A stretch of DNA of 7,706 nt from Bacillota bacterium (GCA_023424865.1 JAFADM010000501.1:1-7706), one strand, 5' to 3'; shown: positions 1-7,486, counted from the stretch's first letter. A program made the numbers and translations. Notes: generated from the sequence alone by a model not told the origin.

Positions 1-2
1 TT

Positions 3-2138
3 TTACAGTTTTTCCAATCGAAGCAGGAGGCTGTCGAAATCGCCGTTGAGCTTCACCGGCAGGCCCACATGCATAAGGGTGCTGCCATTAAGCTTAAGGG
101 GAGTGCCGCTAAGATCAAGACTGCTGCTAAGATCAAGGCTGCTGCTGTCAACCCTGTAAACAGCTTCCCTGTCCAGGCCCCGGAGCTTGAGGCGGGGGCA
201 TTCGTCGCCGTATTTCTGTCCGTGGAGGAACGCAAGCACCACAATTTCCTTACCGTCCCGGCTCACATATTCCACAGCGGAGAGGGTGCTCTCACGAGGA
301 GAAAGAAGCCTGTACTGGGATCCAAACTGAATGGTTTCCCGAAGTTTCTTATATTGCTCAATATACTTTTTATACTCTGAAAGCTCTTCTTCCTTCAAGC
401 GGCTGATGTTTGAACCGATGCCAAGGCTGCCCGTCATGGAGGAGTGGAATTTATAGGCTATTGGCTTAAGGTACTTGTTTGAATGAGGGTGGGTATCCGT
501 CACCCAGCACATCATAATCCTGGGATTGTAAAAATAGGAGAAGCCCTCCTGGATAAAAAGCCTGTCGTAGGCATCGGTATTGTCGCTGGGCCAGCATTCC
601 TCCGCATAGCGAAGGATTCCAAGGTCAATCCGGCCGCCGCCCCCGGCGCAGGTTTCAAATTCCACATGGGGGAAACGTTGCCGGAGAAGGGCCCAGATTT
701 CGTAGAGGGCTTCAACATGCTTGTGCCACAAGGCCTGATCGCTTTTTGTGCTGCCTGCGCTTAAATCGCTGACGGCGCGGTTCATATCCCATTTGATAAA
801 GGTTATATGGGAATGTTCTTCCAGTAAGTCCGTCATAAATTTAACAATATAAGCTTTCACATCGGGCCGGGAGATGTTCAAAACATATTGGTTGCGGGCC
901 TGCCGGGGTTCCTTGCTTTTAAAGCGATAAATCCAGTCGGGGTGGGCGCGGTACAGCTCGCTGTCAGGATTGACAGCCTCAGGCTCCACCCAGATGCCAA
1001 AATCCATGCCCAGGGCTTTTACTTCACGGATTAACTCTTCCAGGCCATTTGGAAATTTTTTTCTGTTCACGTGCCAATCTCCCAGACCGGCTTTATCGTT
1101 GTTTCTTGCACCGAACCAGCCATCGTCCACAACGAAAAGCTCGATTCCCATAGCCGAAGCCTTTTTAGCCAGAGCCTTCTGTCCTTCAAGAGTGACGTCA
1201 AAGGTGGTGGCTTCCCAGGAATTGTAGAGCACCCTGCTTATAACCGGCCTGGGATGAATGTATTTCAGCTGGTAGGCGTGAAGCTTCCGGCTCATGCCGC
1301 CGTACCCGTCCTTTGAAAAGCCCAGTATAAACTCGAGGGTGGTAAAGCTTTCACCCTGCTTTAAAGTATAGGAAAAATCAAAATCGTTGATGCCGCCTAC
1401 GACTCGGACATTGTTGAAAATGGTCTTTTCAACATCAATCTTCCAGTTGCCGCTGTAGCCCAAAAGCCCAAACCAGACATTTCCTGCGGTTTCTGTGGCT
1501 GTGCCGTCGTCCAGGGCAAAGGAAGGATTGAAATGGGGGCCTGTAATACCTCTTTTGGATTGAAGGGTGAAAACCCCTGTTGGGAGGGTCAGGTCCTGAA
1601 GCTGGAATTCACCGGCCCATTTCCCTGTGGCATAGCGCAACCTGTAAGCCGTCTGGGGAGGAAGGGTAAGAGCGGCCGATTTTACGGAATCAATGATCAC
1701 ATCCCTATCCTCGTTTGTAATTGTGACATAGCGTGACAGGATATCGTATTCATAGTAAACGTCATAGTGCAGGCATACCCTCAGCCGGGTGCCGCCATTT
1801 GTGAAATGTATTTTGAGGGTCTCTTTACCGTCGCCGCAGGAAGCCTTTTCCCAGCCCTCAAAGATCATATCCAGCATTCTTGTCTCATCATAACGGATTT
1901 TAAGGCAGGTTTCGGCATAGGCGCCGCCGGACCAGAAGCCGTATTCTTCACGCTCCCTGTTTGTGTCCATGTCAAAGCTGCTGTGGGGATGCTCTGAGAG
2001 AAGGAAGCCGCAATCCTCTGCGTTAACGCTTTCACCCCAGTACAGATGCTGCAGGTAATTGCCGTTTAGGCCAAAGAGGTAGGACGTGTTCCTGGTAGTG
2101 ATGCTGAATAGTTTTTTATCCTCCAGATACTGTATCAT
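3..2138 (-). CDS. GH36 alpha-galactosidase, cytoplasmic, complete
   Basis: This 711-residue protein hydrolyses terminal alpha-1,6-galactosyl residues from sugars such as melibiose and raffinose. No signal peptide is seen, so it should act in the cytoplasm on imported sugar. Residues 1 to about 300 fit the N-terminal beta-sandwich domain of GH36, followed by the catalytic barrel. Visible family motifs are LFVVDDGWFG (334-343, sugar-binding Asp pair), FIKWDMNR with nucleophile D451, the CxxGxxR motif (C497, G500, R503), and SDNTD with probable acid/base D519. The length matches the usual bacterial GH36 size of about 700-730 residues. AAGGAG (2147-2152) lies 8 nt before the ATG and supports this start; the stop is TAA at 3-5. 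It is the last of three leftward genes, 280 nt after the regulator. Oddities are a duplicated SSSLDL segment at residues 665-676 and a cre-like site within codons 36-40. GH36 membership is certain; exact substrate preference is not. Confidence 0.96.
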   Translation of the reverse strand: MIQYLEDKKLFSITTRNTSYLFGLNGNYLQHLYWGESVNAEDCGFLLSEHPHSSFDMDTNREREEYGFWSGGAYAETCLKIRYDETRMLDMIFEGWEKASCGDGKETLKIHFTNGGTRLRVCLHYDVYYEYDILSRYVTITNEDRDVIIDSVKSAALTLPPQTAYRLRYATGKWAGEFQLQDLTLPTGVFTLQSKRGITGPHFNPSFALDDGTATETAGNVWFGLLGYSGNWKIDVEKTIFNNVRVVGGINDFDFSYTLKQGESFTTLEFILGFSKDGYGGMSRKLHAYQLKYIHPRPVISRVLYNSWEATTFDVTLEGQKALAKKASAMGIELFVVDDGWFGARNNDKAGLGDWHVNRKKFPNGLEELIREVKALGMDFGIWVEPEAVNPDSELYRAHPDWIYRFKSKEPRQARNQYVLNISRPDVKAYIVKFMTDLLEEHSHITFIKWDMNRAVSDLSAGSTKSDQALWHKHVEALYEIWALLRQRFPHVEFETCAGGGGRIDLGILRYAEECWPSDNTDAYDRLFIQEGFSYFYNPRIMMCWVTDTHPHSNKYLKPIAYKFHSSMTGSLGIGSNISRLKEEELSEYKKYIEQYKKLRETIQFGSQYRLLSPRESTLSAVEYVSRDGKEIVVLAFLHGQKYGDECPRLKLRGLDREAVYRVDSSSLDLSSSLDLSGTPLKLNGSTLMHVGLPVKLNGDFDSLLLRLEKL
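105..146. repeat. 18-bp tandem repeat inside the alpha-galactosidase gene
   Basis: Two adjacent 18-bp units (105-122 and 123-140) match at 16 of 18 positions and are followed by the first 6 bases of a third. Read on the minus strand, the repeat adds a second SSSLDL block (residues 665-670 and 671-676) in the C-terminal beta domain. The unit is a multiple of three, so the frame is kept. It looks like a slippage or unequal-crossover duplication. Confidence 0.85.
2020..2034 (-). promoter_or_regulatory. Candidate catabolite-responsive element (cre) inside the GH36 gene
   Basis: On the minus strand the sequence TGAAAGCGTTAACG (2034-2021) agrees with the published Bacillus cre consensus TGWAANCGNTNWCA at 13 of 14 positions, only the last base differing. 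Its core GCGTTAACGC (2020-2029) is a perfect 10-bp palindrome, as expected for a LacI-family operator. It lies about 105-120 nt downstream of the start codon, over codons for E36 to A40. A CcpA-type repressor bound here could block elongation. The same bases also encode protein, so a chance match is possible. Confidence 0.5.
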
Positions 2139-2418
2139 AGCTGTTTCTCCTTAAACCGTGGAAATTGTTCCTGCAACAGTCGGATTTATTCCTGGGTACT
2201 GCGGCGCGAATTGTGGGTTTTAAGCCGCTTCTTTTGAGAAATGCCATTGCAGTCTGCAGGTAAGTATAAAACATCCATGCGCTAAAAAACACTGCACATT
2301 TTTTATATTTGTGCATTATTTTATTTTCTTTCGGAAATTCAGTGAAACAGATTACTTGATGCCTGCATTCCAGGAAAAGCGGAAAGTCTCTTAGGTAAGG
2401 CTGGAGGGCTCCTGCAAC
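2139..2418 (-). promoter_or_regulatory. Regulator/alpha-galactosidase intergenic region with possible promoter
   Basis: This 280-nt gap has no credible gene. It holds a hairpin followed by a T run (2284-2315, minus strand), then a -10-like TATACT on the minus strand (2263-2268), and the alpha-galactosidase ribosome binding site at 2147-2152. No good TTGACA-like -35 lies 16-18 nt upstream of TATACT, which would suit an activator-dependent promoter, for example one driven by the neighbouring AraC-type regulator. The leader from this -10 would be about 115-120 nt. A short inverted repeat (GGAA/TTCC, 2160-2171) lies just before the ribosome binding site; its significance is unclear. The gap's size argues that the alpha-galactosidase gene has its own promoter. 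Confidence 0.4.
2284..2315 (-). terminator. Weak hairpin with T run downstream of the regulator gene
   Basis: On the minus strand, TGCACA (2315-2310) pairs with TGTGCA (2298-2293) around an 11-nt A-rich loop, followed after 3 nt by six T residues (2289-2284). The arrangement resembles an intrinsic terminator for the kinase-regulator operon, about 105 nt past the regulator stop. The stem is only 6 bp, so termination would be weak or partial. The same inverted repeat could instead be a protein-binding operator just upstream of the TATACT -10 element. Confidence 0.4.
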
Positions 2419-4035
2419 TTACGGCCTGGAATCAAAGACCCGGAGGCTTTCCCTGTACTGGGACGCAGTCAGTCCTGTATACTTTTTAAAAAGCTTGAAA
2501 AAGTATTTTTCATCCTGAAATCCAACCTGATAGGCTATTTCATAGCTCTTCAGCCGAATATCCTTAAGGAGATCCCTGGCCATAAGAACCCTGTAGCTAT
2601 TTAGATAATCAATAAAGTTGGTTTTCATTTTCTGTTTGAAAAGAAAGCTGAAATAGGCCGGAGAAAGGTAAAGCTCGTCGGCCACCATTTTCAGGCTGAT
2701 ATCCCTGGAATAATTGCTGTGAATGTAGTTTAAAGCCAGCTGAATAAATTTATTGACCGGAACGTGGATTTGAATCTGGTTGATAATATCCTCCAGGATT
2801 CTGATTATCACATTTTTTAAAAGCTCAAAGGAGCGGGCTGCGGTAATTGAATCAAAGGATTTAAAGATGAGCTGCTGAAGCTCAGGAGTATCAATATTCT
2901 TTTCCGAGCAAAAGCGCATGATGCTGTTAAGGAGGGAAAGCCCCATTTTTTTTGCAAGACCGTTGTCTATAGCGGGCAGGTGGCCAAAGCTTCCGAAAAA
3001 GCTTTCAACGGACTCCCGAACAAGAGAGGAATCACCGGCTTCGATGGCCTGCAGAATCTTTTTTTCCTCGGAGAAGGGATACAGGTAGTGAATGCTCTCT
3101 TTAAAAAGCTGGTCGTCATATTCGGCCATTTTACGGCTACCCATAAAAAGGCTGTTTTCAAGGGCAGCCAGGGCCTGCTTATAAGATTTACCGGAAAGTA
3201 AGGGGGTGGGAACCGGTTTGCCTATGCCAACGGTAAACGGAAAATCAAAGGTGTCGGACAGAGCCAGGTATACATTGCCGATGATACCGGTGAACCATTC
3301 GTAATCAAAGGGCTCACGGGATGCGATAAGAACAAGATCATCTTCTTTTATAACCAGCTCCAAATGGTCGTTTGCAGGGATTTGTCTTTTAGCCTCCTCA
3401 GCGATGCCGAGCATGAGACAATCCATCTCCTCATTGCCGCTGCGGGCATACAGGCTCTCCCTTTCCTCCAGACGAAAAACAGCGACACAAGAGTTTGTAT
3501 TTTTGAGGTTAATTTCATAATTGGAGGCATCCTCAAAGAAGGCAGAGGGATTTCTAAGCTTTTCGTCCAGCAGATCCACCAGCAGTCGGTCCTTAAAAAG
3601 GGTGGCATATTGATTGAATAGCGCTTGGTATTGGCTTAACAACTGCTTCTTCTTAGTCTCTTCCACAAACAGGTTTTTTGCTTTTAGGACGGCCTGAAGA
3701 ATTTCCTCCGCTGAGCAGGGCTTGAGAAGATAGTTATTGGCGTTAAGTTCAATCGCTTTCCTTGCGTATTCAAAATTATCATGACCACTCATGATGATTA
3801 TTTGAGTGTTCAGCGAAAGCCTGTTGACCTCCTCGATGAGGGTAAGGCCATTAATAAAAGGCATCTGAATATCAATGAGAGCAATATCCGGATGGCTCTT
3901 TTTAAAAAGCTCCAGTCCGTCCCTGCCGTCATAGGCAATGCCGCAGACCTCTATACCGTACCTGTCCCAGGCGATAAAATTCTTAATGCCCTGGACATGC
4001 TCGTATTCGTCGTCAATAATAGCAAGCTTATGCAT
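2419..4035 (-). CDS. YesN-type response regulator, receiver plus AraC-family DNA-binding domain
   Basis: A 538-residue transcription factor that should be phosphorylated by the neighbouring histidine kinase and then bind DNA to control sugar-use genes. Residues 1 to about 120 form a receiver domain: acidic pair D8/D9, phosphoacceptor D55 in the ALIDIQMP stretch, conserved S83, and K105 in LLKP. The central part (about 130-420) is less conserved. Its stretch FTVGIGKPV (267-275) and the following residues resemble the degenerate GGDEF-like segment found in many regulators of this kind. Residues about 430-535 are an AraC/XylS domain with two helix-turn-helix units, one around 446-468 and one around 496-521, the latter with the typical AYQVGFQDEKYFFKLFKKYTG signature. 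The start overlaps the kinase stop in ATGCATAA, suggesting translational coupling; a GGGG run lies unusually close to the ATG, so the ribosome binding site is weak. The likely targets are the divergent promoter region and perhaps the GH36 promoter (inference). Confidence 0.93.
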   Translation of the reverse strand: MHKLAIIDDEYEHVQGIKNFIAWDRYGIEVCGIAYDGRDGLELFKKSHPDIALIDIQMPFINGLTLIEEVNRLSLNTQIIIMSGHDNFEYARKAIELNANNYLLKPCSAEEILQAVLKAKNLFVEETKKKQLLSQYQALFNQYATLFKDRLLVDLLDEKLRNPSAFFEDASNYEINLKNTNSCVAVFRLEERESLYARSGNEEMDCLMLGIAEEAKRQIPANDHLELVIKEDDLVLIASREPFDYEWFTGIIGNVYLALSDTFDFPFTVGIGKPVPTPLLSGKSYKQALAALENSLFMGSRKMAEYDDQLFKESIHYLYPFSEEKKILQAIEAGDSSLVRESVESFFGSFGHLPAIDNGLAKKMGLSLLNSIMRFCSEKNIDTPELQQLIFKSFDSITAARSFELLKNVIIRILEDIINQIQIHVPVNKFIQLALNYIHSNYSRDISLKMVADELYLSPAYFSFLFKQKMKTNFIDYLNSYRVLMARDLLKDIRLKSYEIAYQVGFQDEKYFFKLFKKYTGLTASQYRESLRVFDSRP

Positions 4036-5881
4036 ACCCCTTTGTACTTCCCTTCTCCAGATAGATGTGAGGCTTTGGCGGAAGAATCAGATTAATTTCG
4101 GTACCCTGTCCCAGCCGGCTTTGAATGGTGAGGGAGTAATCCTTTTCATAGTAGATGGACAAACGGTTAATAACGTTTTTAATACCGTAGCCCCCGCCCG
4201 ACGGGCTGATGGGATCATCATTCTGAGGATCCATGAGCTTTACACGAACATGCTCCGGCATACCTGCGCCGTCGTCGCGGATAACAAAATGAATCCTCCC
4301 GTTATCCATAAAACCCCTAATGGATACCGTGGTTTCTTTCGCTTCCGTTTCGATGCCGTGAACAATAGCATTTTCAACAAAGGGCTGCAGTATCAGCTTT
4401 GGAATTTCTAAATGGAGAATATCCGGGCTGAAATCCAGATGGTATTGAAGCTTATTCCTGTATCTTTTCTCCTGCAAAAGAACGTAATAGCCGATGAATT
4501 TCCGTTCCTGGGCGATGGGAGAAAAATCCCTTCCCACATTAAGAGCCAGACGAAATACCTTTGACAGCGCATGAATCATTTCCTGGACGCCTTTATTGTC
4601 ACCGGACATGGCCTTCCAGTAAATGGTATCCAGAGTATTGTACAGGAAATGGGGATTGATTTGCGCCTGCAGTGCCTTCAGCTCAGCAATTTTCTCTTCA
4701 ATCTCAAGGGCATAGACCTGGTTCAGGAGATTGTTGATGTAGGCGATCATTTCATTATAATGGAGGCACAGCTCCCCAACCTCATCGTGATACGCCACAT
4801 TAACCGTTTCTTTAAAATTACCCTTTTTTACACGGTTCATGGACTCCAGCAGATTCTTCATGTTTTTTGTAAACAGGTTGGCAAAAAAAGCTGTAAAGAA
4901 GAAGCCCAGTCCAAGAGCCAGAATAAAAACACAAATGACAATAACCGGGACGTAATTCAGATTAATGGCATAGCTTTTTAAAGGTACAATATTGAATAAT
5001 TTCCAGTTTACATAATTTAAAGTGACAAAGGTTAAAAGGTGATCCTCACCGGCATAGTTGTAAATCTCCGTGCCTTCGGCCTGAGTATAGGCAAGTTCAG
5101 GCAGGCTTAGAACCATGTCCTCAAGGTTTGGCCCCTGGGGAAGATTGGAGTCAAAAAGAAAGATTTTATTATTTTCATCCAGGAACAACAGGGTGCTCTT
5201 CTCGACGTCAAGCACGCTTTTATAGAGCTCCTGTATTTTTGAAACATTGATGGAAATGGTCATAAAGGCTTTGGTTGAATAGTCGTTTAGCTTGAGTATG
5301 GTTTTAAACATGGTCATTTTGTCACTCTGGTTGTTAATAATGTATTCCGTGTTCTCTCTGGGAACATAGGCCCACAAAGGCGTGCCCTTCAAGCCGTAGG
5401 CCTTTTGGTAAAACCCGGTTTTCATAACGTCCGGATGAGCTGGAATTGAGAAGCTTCTGTCGGACGCGGCATAGTGGCTGAAACCGTTATCCGCCGATAT
5501 GCTGATAAAGCTTACGTATTGCTTTGAAATAAGCAAATTGTTTAAAAGGTATTTGACATAATTCTGGTCCTTTGTATTTTGGTGAAGCTCGTCCGGAGTA
5601 TAAGAAACCGTTCTTTGCAGAATAGTGTCGGAGGTGATGAAGGAAGCCAGCTCCTTAAGATCCTTCTGCAAATAGTCGATGCTGTTGCGGATTTGAGCCA
5701 GATCCCTTAAGTTCACGGTGGCAAGGCGGTTGGTTATAGTCTGCTGATAGAGAGAATAGGCGGCTATTCCTATTGAAAACGCCACAATGAAGATAATGAC
5801 GCAATTGGCAAGGATCATTTTCTTCTTTATGCTTAAGTTCATAAACCTGGCTTTATAAGAATCCCAAAATCCTGTTTTCAT
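4028..5881 (-). CDS. YesM-type membrane sensor histidine kinase
   Basis: A 617-residue sensor that should autophosphorylate and pass phosphate to the regulator encoded next. Membrane segments lie at about 21-43 and 311-334 and frame an extracytoplasmic region of about 265 residues, the size and placement of a double-Cache-like sensor domain; the ligand cannot be read from sequence. A HAMP-like linker follows (about 335-390). The His_kinase domain carries QINPHFLYN with phosphoacceptor H411. The ATP-binding domain shows the N box around N504 (LQPFVENAIVHG), the G1 motif DDGAGM (536-541), and a glycine-rich G2 motif GGGYGIKN (562-569). An AAGAGGT ribosome site at 5887-5893 supports the start; the internal M14 lacks one. 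It diverges from the sugar-binding gene and overlaps the regulator by 8 nt. Kinases of this class next to CUT1 transporters commonly regulate them; that role here is inference. Confidence 0.93.
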   Translation of the reverse strand: MKTGFWDSYKARFMNLSIKKKMILANCVIIFIVAFSIGIAAYSLYQQTITNRLATVNLRDLAQIRNSIDYLQKDLKELASFITSDTILQRTVSYTPDELHQNTKDQNYVKYLLNNLLISKQYVSFISISADNGFSHYAASDRSFSIPAHPDVMKTGFYQKAYGLKGTPLWAYVPRENTEYIINNQSDKMTMFKTILKLNDYSTKAFMTISINVSKIQELYKSVLDVEKSTLLFLDENNKIFLFDSNLPQGPNLEDMVLSLPELAYTQAEGTEIYNYAGEDHLLTFVTLNYVNWKLFNIVPLKSYAINLNYVPVIVICVFILALGLGFFFTAFFANLFTKNMKNLLESMNRVKKGNFKETVNVAYHDEVGELCLHYNEMIAYINNLLNQVYALEIEEKIAELKALQAQINPHFLYNTLDTIYWKAMSGDNKGVQEMIHALSKVFRLALNVGRDFSPIAQERKFIGYYVLLQEKRYRNKLQYHLDFSPDILHLEIPKLILQPFVENAIVHGIETEAKETTVSIRGFMDNGRIHFVIRDDGAGMPEHVRVKLMDPQNDDPISPSGGGYGIKNVINRLSIYYEKDYSLTIQSRLGQGTEINLILPPKPHIYLEKGSTKGYA

Positions 5882-5928
5882 TTTTTACCTCTTGCTGATA
5901 AAAGAATGAAGCCTGCTCATGATACCCT

Positions 5929-5954
5929 TCATTATAACACTTATGTCATTATAA
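5929..5954. repeat. Direct repeat TCATTATAA, two copies 17 bp apart
   Basis: Exact 9-bp copies lie at 5929-5937 and 5946-5954. Read on the minus strand each is TTATAATGA and contains TATAAT, so one or both may simply be -10 hexamers for the kinase operon. The tandem layout is also what AraC-type regulators often bind. The sequence alone does not decide between these. Confidence 0.6.
5931..5939 (-). promoter_or_regulatory. Extended -10 element for the kinase-regulator operon
   Basis: The minus strand reads TGTTATAAT, a complete match to the extended -10 pattern TGnTATAAT. It lies about 50 nt upstream of the kinase start codon, giving a predicted leader of about 40 nt. No convincing -35 hexamer lies 16-18 nt upstream, which is tolerated by extended -10 promoters. 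Confidence 0.5.
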
Positions 5955-6012
5955 GGTTTGAAAAATCGAATACCATTTATAAATTTTGTCTACTTCATAG
6001 AAATGGATAAGA

Positions 6013-6021
6013 TGCTATATT
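6013..6021 (+). promoter_or_regulatory. Extended -10 element for the transporter operon
   Basis: The plus strand reads TGCTATATT, matching TGnTATAAT at all but one defined position. It lies about 47 nt before the binding-protein start codon, so the leader would be about 40 nt. The expected -35 position (around 5993-5998) is poor, consistent with an inducible promoter that depends on an activator. Confidence 0.45.
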
Positions 6022-6068
6022 TAGTACAGAGTTCATAAAAGCTCATAAATGTTAAGGAGGAGTTTACA

Positions 6069-7430
6069 ATGAAGCCATTTAGAAAAGGTTTAATTATTCT
6101 CACGGCTGCGGCGCTGATGCTGACCATGGCGGCGTGCGGGGGAACGGCTCCGGCTGTCAGCCAGATTCCCACGCCATCCACCCCGGCTGCAAGCAATACA
6201 CCGGAAGCAACACCTTCGGCTGAACCTGTAAAGATTGCTCTTTTCTCAAACCTCGCAGATCGCGCAAGCGGTCAGGGAAAGCTTGAACAGACCCTCATTG
6301 ACAACTATATGAACGAAAACAAGAATGTCACCATTACCGTGGAGGCCCTTCAGGATGAGCCCTACAAGCAGAAATTCCAGTCTTATGTGGCCAGCAACAG
6401 CCTGCCGGACTTTTTGAGCGTATGGGGACAACCCTCTTTTTTGGAAGCGGTTATGGAAAAGGGCTATGTAGCTGAATTAAACCCTGACGATTACAAGGAT
6501 TACGGCTTCTTTGAAGGAGCCACCAGAGATTTCAGCTATAACGGAAAGCTATACGGGCTTCCCAGAAACCAGGATATGACCACTCTGTTTGTTAATAAGG
6601 CCATCTTCGAGTCAAACGGAGTTAAAATTCCCACCACCTACAATGAGCTTTTAGATGCGGCTAAAGCATTCCGGGCCAAGAATATCGCTCCCCTTACCAT
6701 TAATGGGAAGGACAAATGGATACTGAACCTCTTTTTCCAGGATTTAATCATTAAAGTGAGCGGCAATCAGCAGACCATTTATGACGCGTCCAAGGGAACC
6801 ACCTCCTTTGCCGCGGATCCGGATATCCGAAAAGCGGCGGAGCTGTACAAAAGCCTTATTGACGCAGGGCTCTTCCAGGATTCGTTTACCTCTGCAGATT
6901 ACGGCGCCGCTCAAAACCTCTTTCTTCAGGAGCAGGCTGCCATGTTCTACATGGGCGCGTGGGAAGTCGGCATGGCAAGCAATCAGGACAATTCGGAGAG
7001 CTTCAGGAAGAATGTGGATTTAGTCCCCTTCCCCGTAGTGGAAGAGGGTAAAGGAAAAATCACGGATGTCTGCGCCTGGAACGGCGGCGGTTATTCCGTA
7101 TCCGCTTCATCAAGCGTAAAGGACGAAGCCCTCAAGCTTCTCAACTACATGATGAAGTCCGATAATTGGGCCAAAATCGGCTGGCAGGAAGGGCTTGTCG
7201 TTCCCGGGCAAAACTATAAAAGCTATTTGACCGGAAATGAAAACATTCTCCAGATAGGTGTAACGAACATTTTGAATTCGGCCACCTCCATGAGTGGCAC
7301 CTCCTGGAACGATTTCAGGCCCGGCGAATGGAAAACCAATGTTGAGAACCTGATCCAGGAATTCTCAGCGGGTATTACAACAGTGGATGAGTTCCTCAAT
7401 GCCCTTGACGAAGCTGCAAAGAATAACTGA
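6069..7430 (+). CDS. ABC transporter sugar-binding lipoprotein (CUT1 family 1 type)
   Basis: A 453-residue extracellular solute-binding protein that captures an oligosaccharide and delivers it to a CUT1 permease. Residues 1-22 are a lipoprotein signal peptide: a basic start, a hydrophobic run, and a lipobox-like TMAA before C23, which would be lipidated and membrane-anchored. Residues 24-54 form a Pro/Thr/Ser/Ala-rich spacer, followed by the binding fold. Family-typical features include LPDFLSVWGQP (112-122), MFYMGAW (292-298) and a glycine-rich NGGGYSVSA segment (338-346) where these proteins usually read 'GG...' before the C-terminal helices. Aromatic W119, W298 and W337 are candidates for sugar stacking (inference). 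A strong AAGGAGG (6054-6060) sits 8 nt before the ATG. The neighbouring GH36 gene suggests an alpha-galactoside ligand such as raffinose or melibiose, but ligand identity is not shown by the sequence. Confidence 0.93.
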   Translation: MKPFRKGLIILTAAALMLTMAACGGTAPAVSQIPTPSTPAASNTPEATPSAEPVKIALFSNLADRASGQGKLEQTLIDNYMNENKNVTITVEALQDEPYKQKFQSYVASNSLPDFLSVWGQPSFLEAVMEKGYVAELNPDDYKDYGFFEGATRDFSYNGKLYGLPRNQDMTTLFVNKAIFESNGVKIPTTYNELLDAAKAFRAKNIAPLTINGKDKWILNLFFQDLIIKVSGNQQTIYDASKGTTSFAADPDIRKAAELYKSLIDAGLFQDSFTSADYGAAQNLFLQEQAAMFYMGAWEVGMASNQDNSESFRKNVDLVPFPVVEEGKGKITDVCAWNGGGYSVSASSSVKDEALKLLNYMMKSDNWAKIGWQEGLVVPGQNYKSYLTGNENILQIGVTNILNSATSMSGTSWNDFRPGEWKTNVENLIQEFSAGITTVDEFLNALDEAAKNN

Positions 7431-7440
7431 CCTCTATTCT

Positions 7441-7468
7441 CCGGGCAGGGACAGAAATCCCTGCCCGG
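7441..7468 (+). terminator. Perfect 10-bp stem-loop after the binding-protein gene, no T run
   Basis: CCGGGCAGGG (7441-7450) and CCCTGCCCGG (7459-7468) are exact reverse complements around the 8-nt loop ACAGAAAT, starting 10 nt after the stop codon. No T tract follows, so it is not a standard intrinsic terminator. Such GC-rich hairpins between binding-protein and permease genes often protect the upstream mRNA from 3' decay, giving more binding protein than permease; that role here is inference. Confidence 0.7.
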
Positions 7469-7486
7469 TCATTTGTGAAACAGCAG

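Larger units (their letters stand above)
5882..6068. promoter_or_regulatory. Divergent control region between kinase and binding-protein genes
   Basis: This AT-rich 187-nt region separates the two outward-facing operons and must hold promoters for both. It contains an extended -10 element in each direction, a 9-bp direct repeat TCATTATAA (5929-5937 and 5946-5954, start-to-start 17 bp), a 10-bp palindrome ATTTATAAAT (5975-5984), and a short direct repeat TCATAAA (6033-6039 and 6043-6049) just before the binding-protein ribosome site. Neither direction has a good -35 hexamer, which fits promoters needing an activator. The neighbouring AraC-type regulator is the obvious candidate to bind here. 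Confidence 0.6.

Noticed and set aside
2201..2228. GCGGC/GCCGC inverted repeat in the alpha-galactosidase leader as a riboswitch stem
   Set aside because: A 5-bp stem around an 18-nt loop with no other conserved elements is too weak to call a structured RNA.
2116..2316. A 66-codon open frame on the minus strand beginning in the regulator/alpha-galactosidase gap
   Set aside because: It has no ribosome binding site, its start codon lies in the stem of the 2284-2315 hairpin, it overlaps the well-supported GH36 start, and its protein resembles nothing recognisable.
2401..2418. GGAG/CTCC inverted repeat just after the regulator stop as a terminator
   Set aside because: The arms are only 4 bp with a 2-nt centre, and no T run follows in the direction of transcription.
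3938..4411. A 157-codon open frame on the plus strand over the kinase/regulator junction
   Set aside because: It is antisense to two strongly conserved coding regions, the kinase ATP-binding domain and the receiver domain, and has no family features.
4571..4981. A 136-codon open frame on the plus strand inside the kinase gene
   Set aside because: It lies antisense to the conserved H411 and HAMP/membrane region; its hydrophobic content mirrors the kinase's reverse strand and no ribosome site precedes it.
5840..5842. Alternative kinase start at the internal Met14
   Set aside because: The residues after it look like a common YesM start, but no ribosome binding site lies before it, whereas AAGAGGT precedes the upstream ATG.
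5958..5983. TTGAAA (5958-5963) and TATAAA (5978-5983) as a plus-strand promoter
   Set aside because: The spacing between the hexamers is only 14 nt, too short for a normal promoter; the extended -10 at 6013-6021 is a better candidate.
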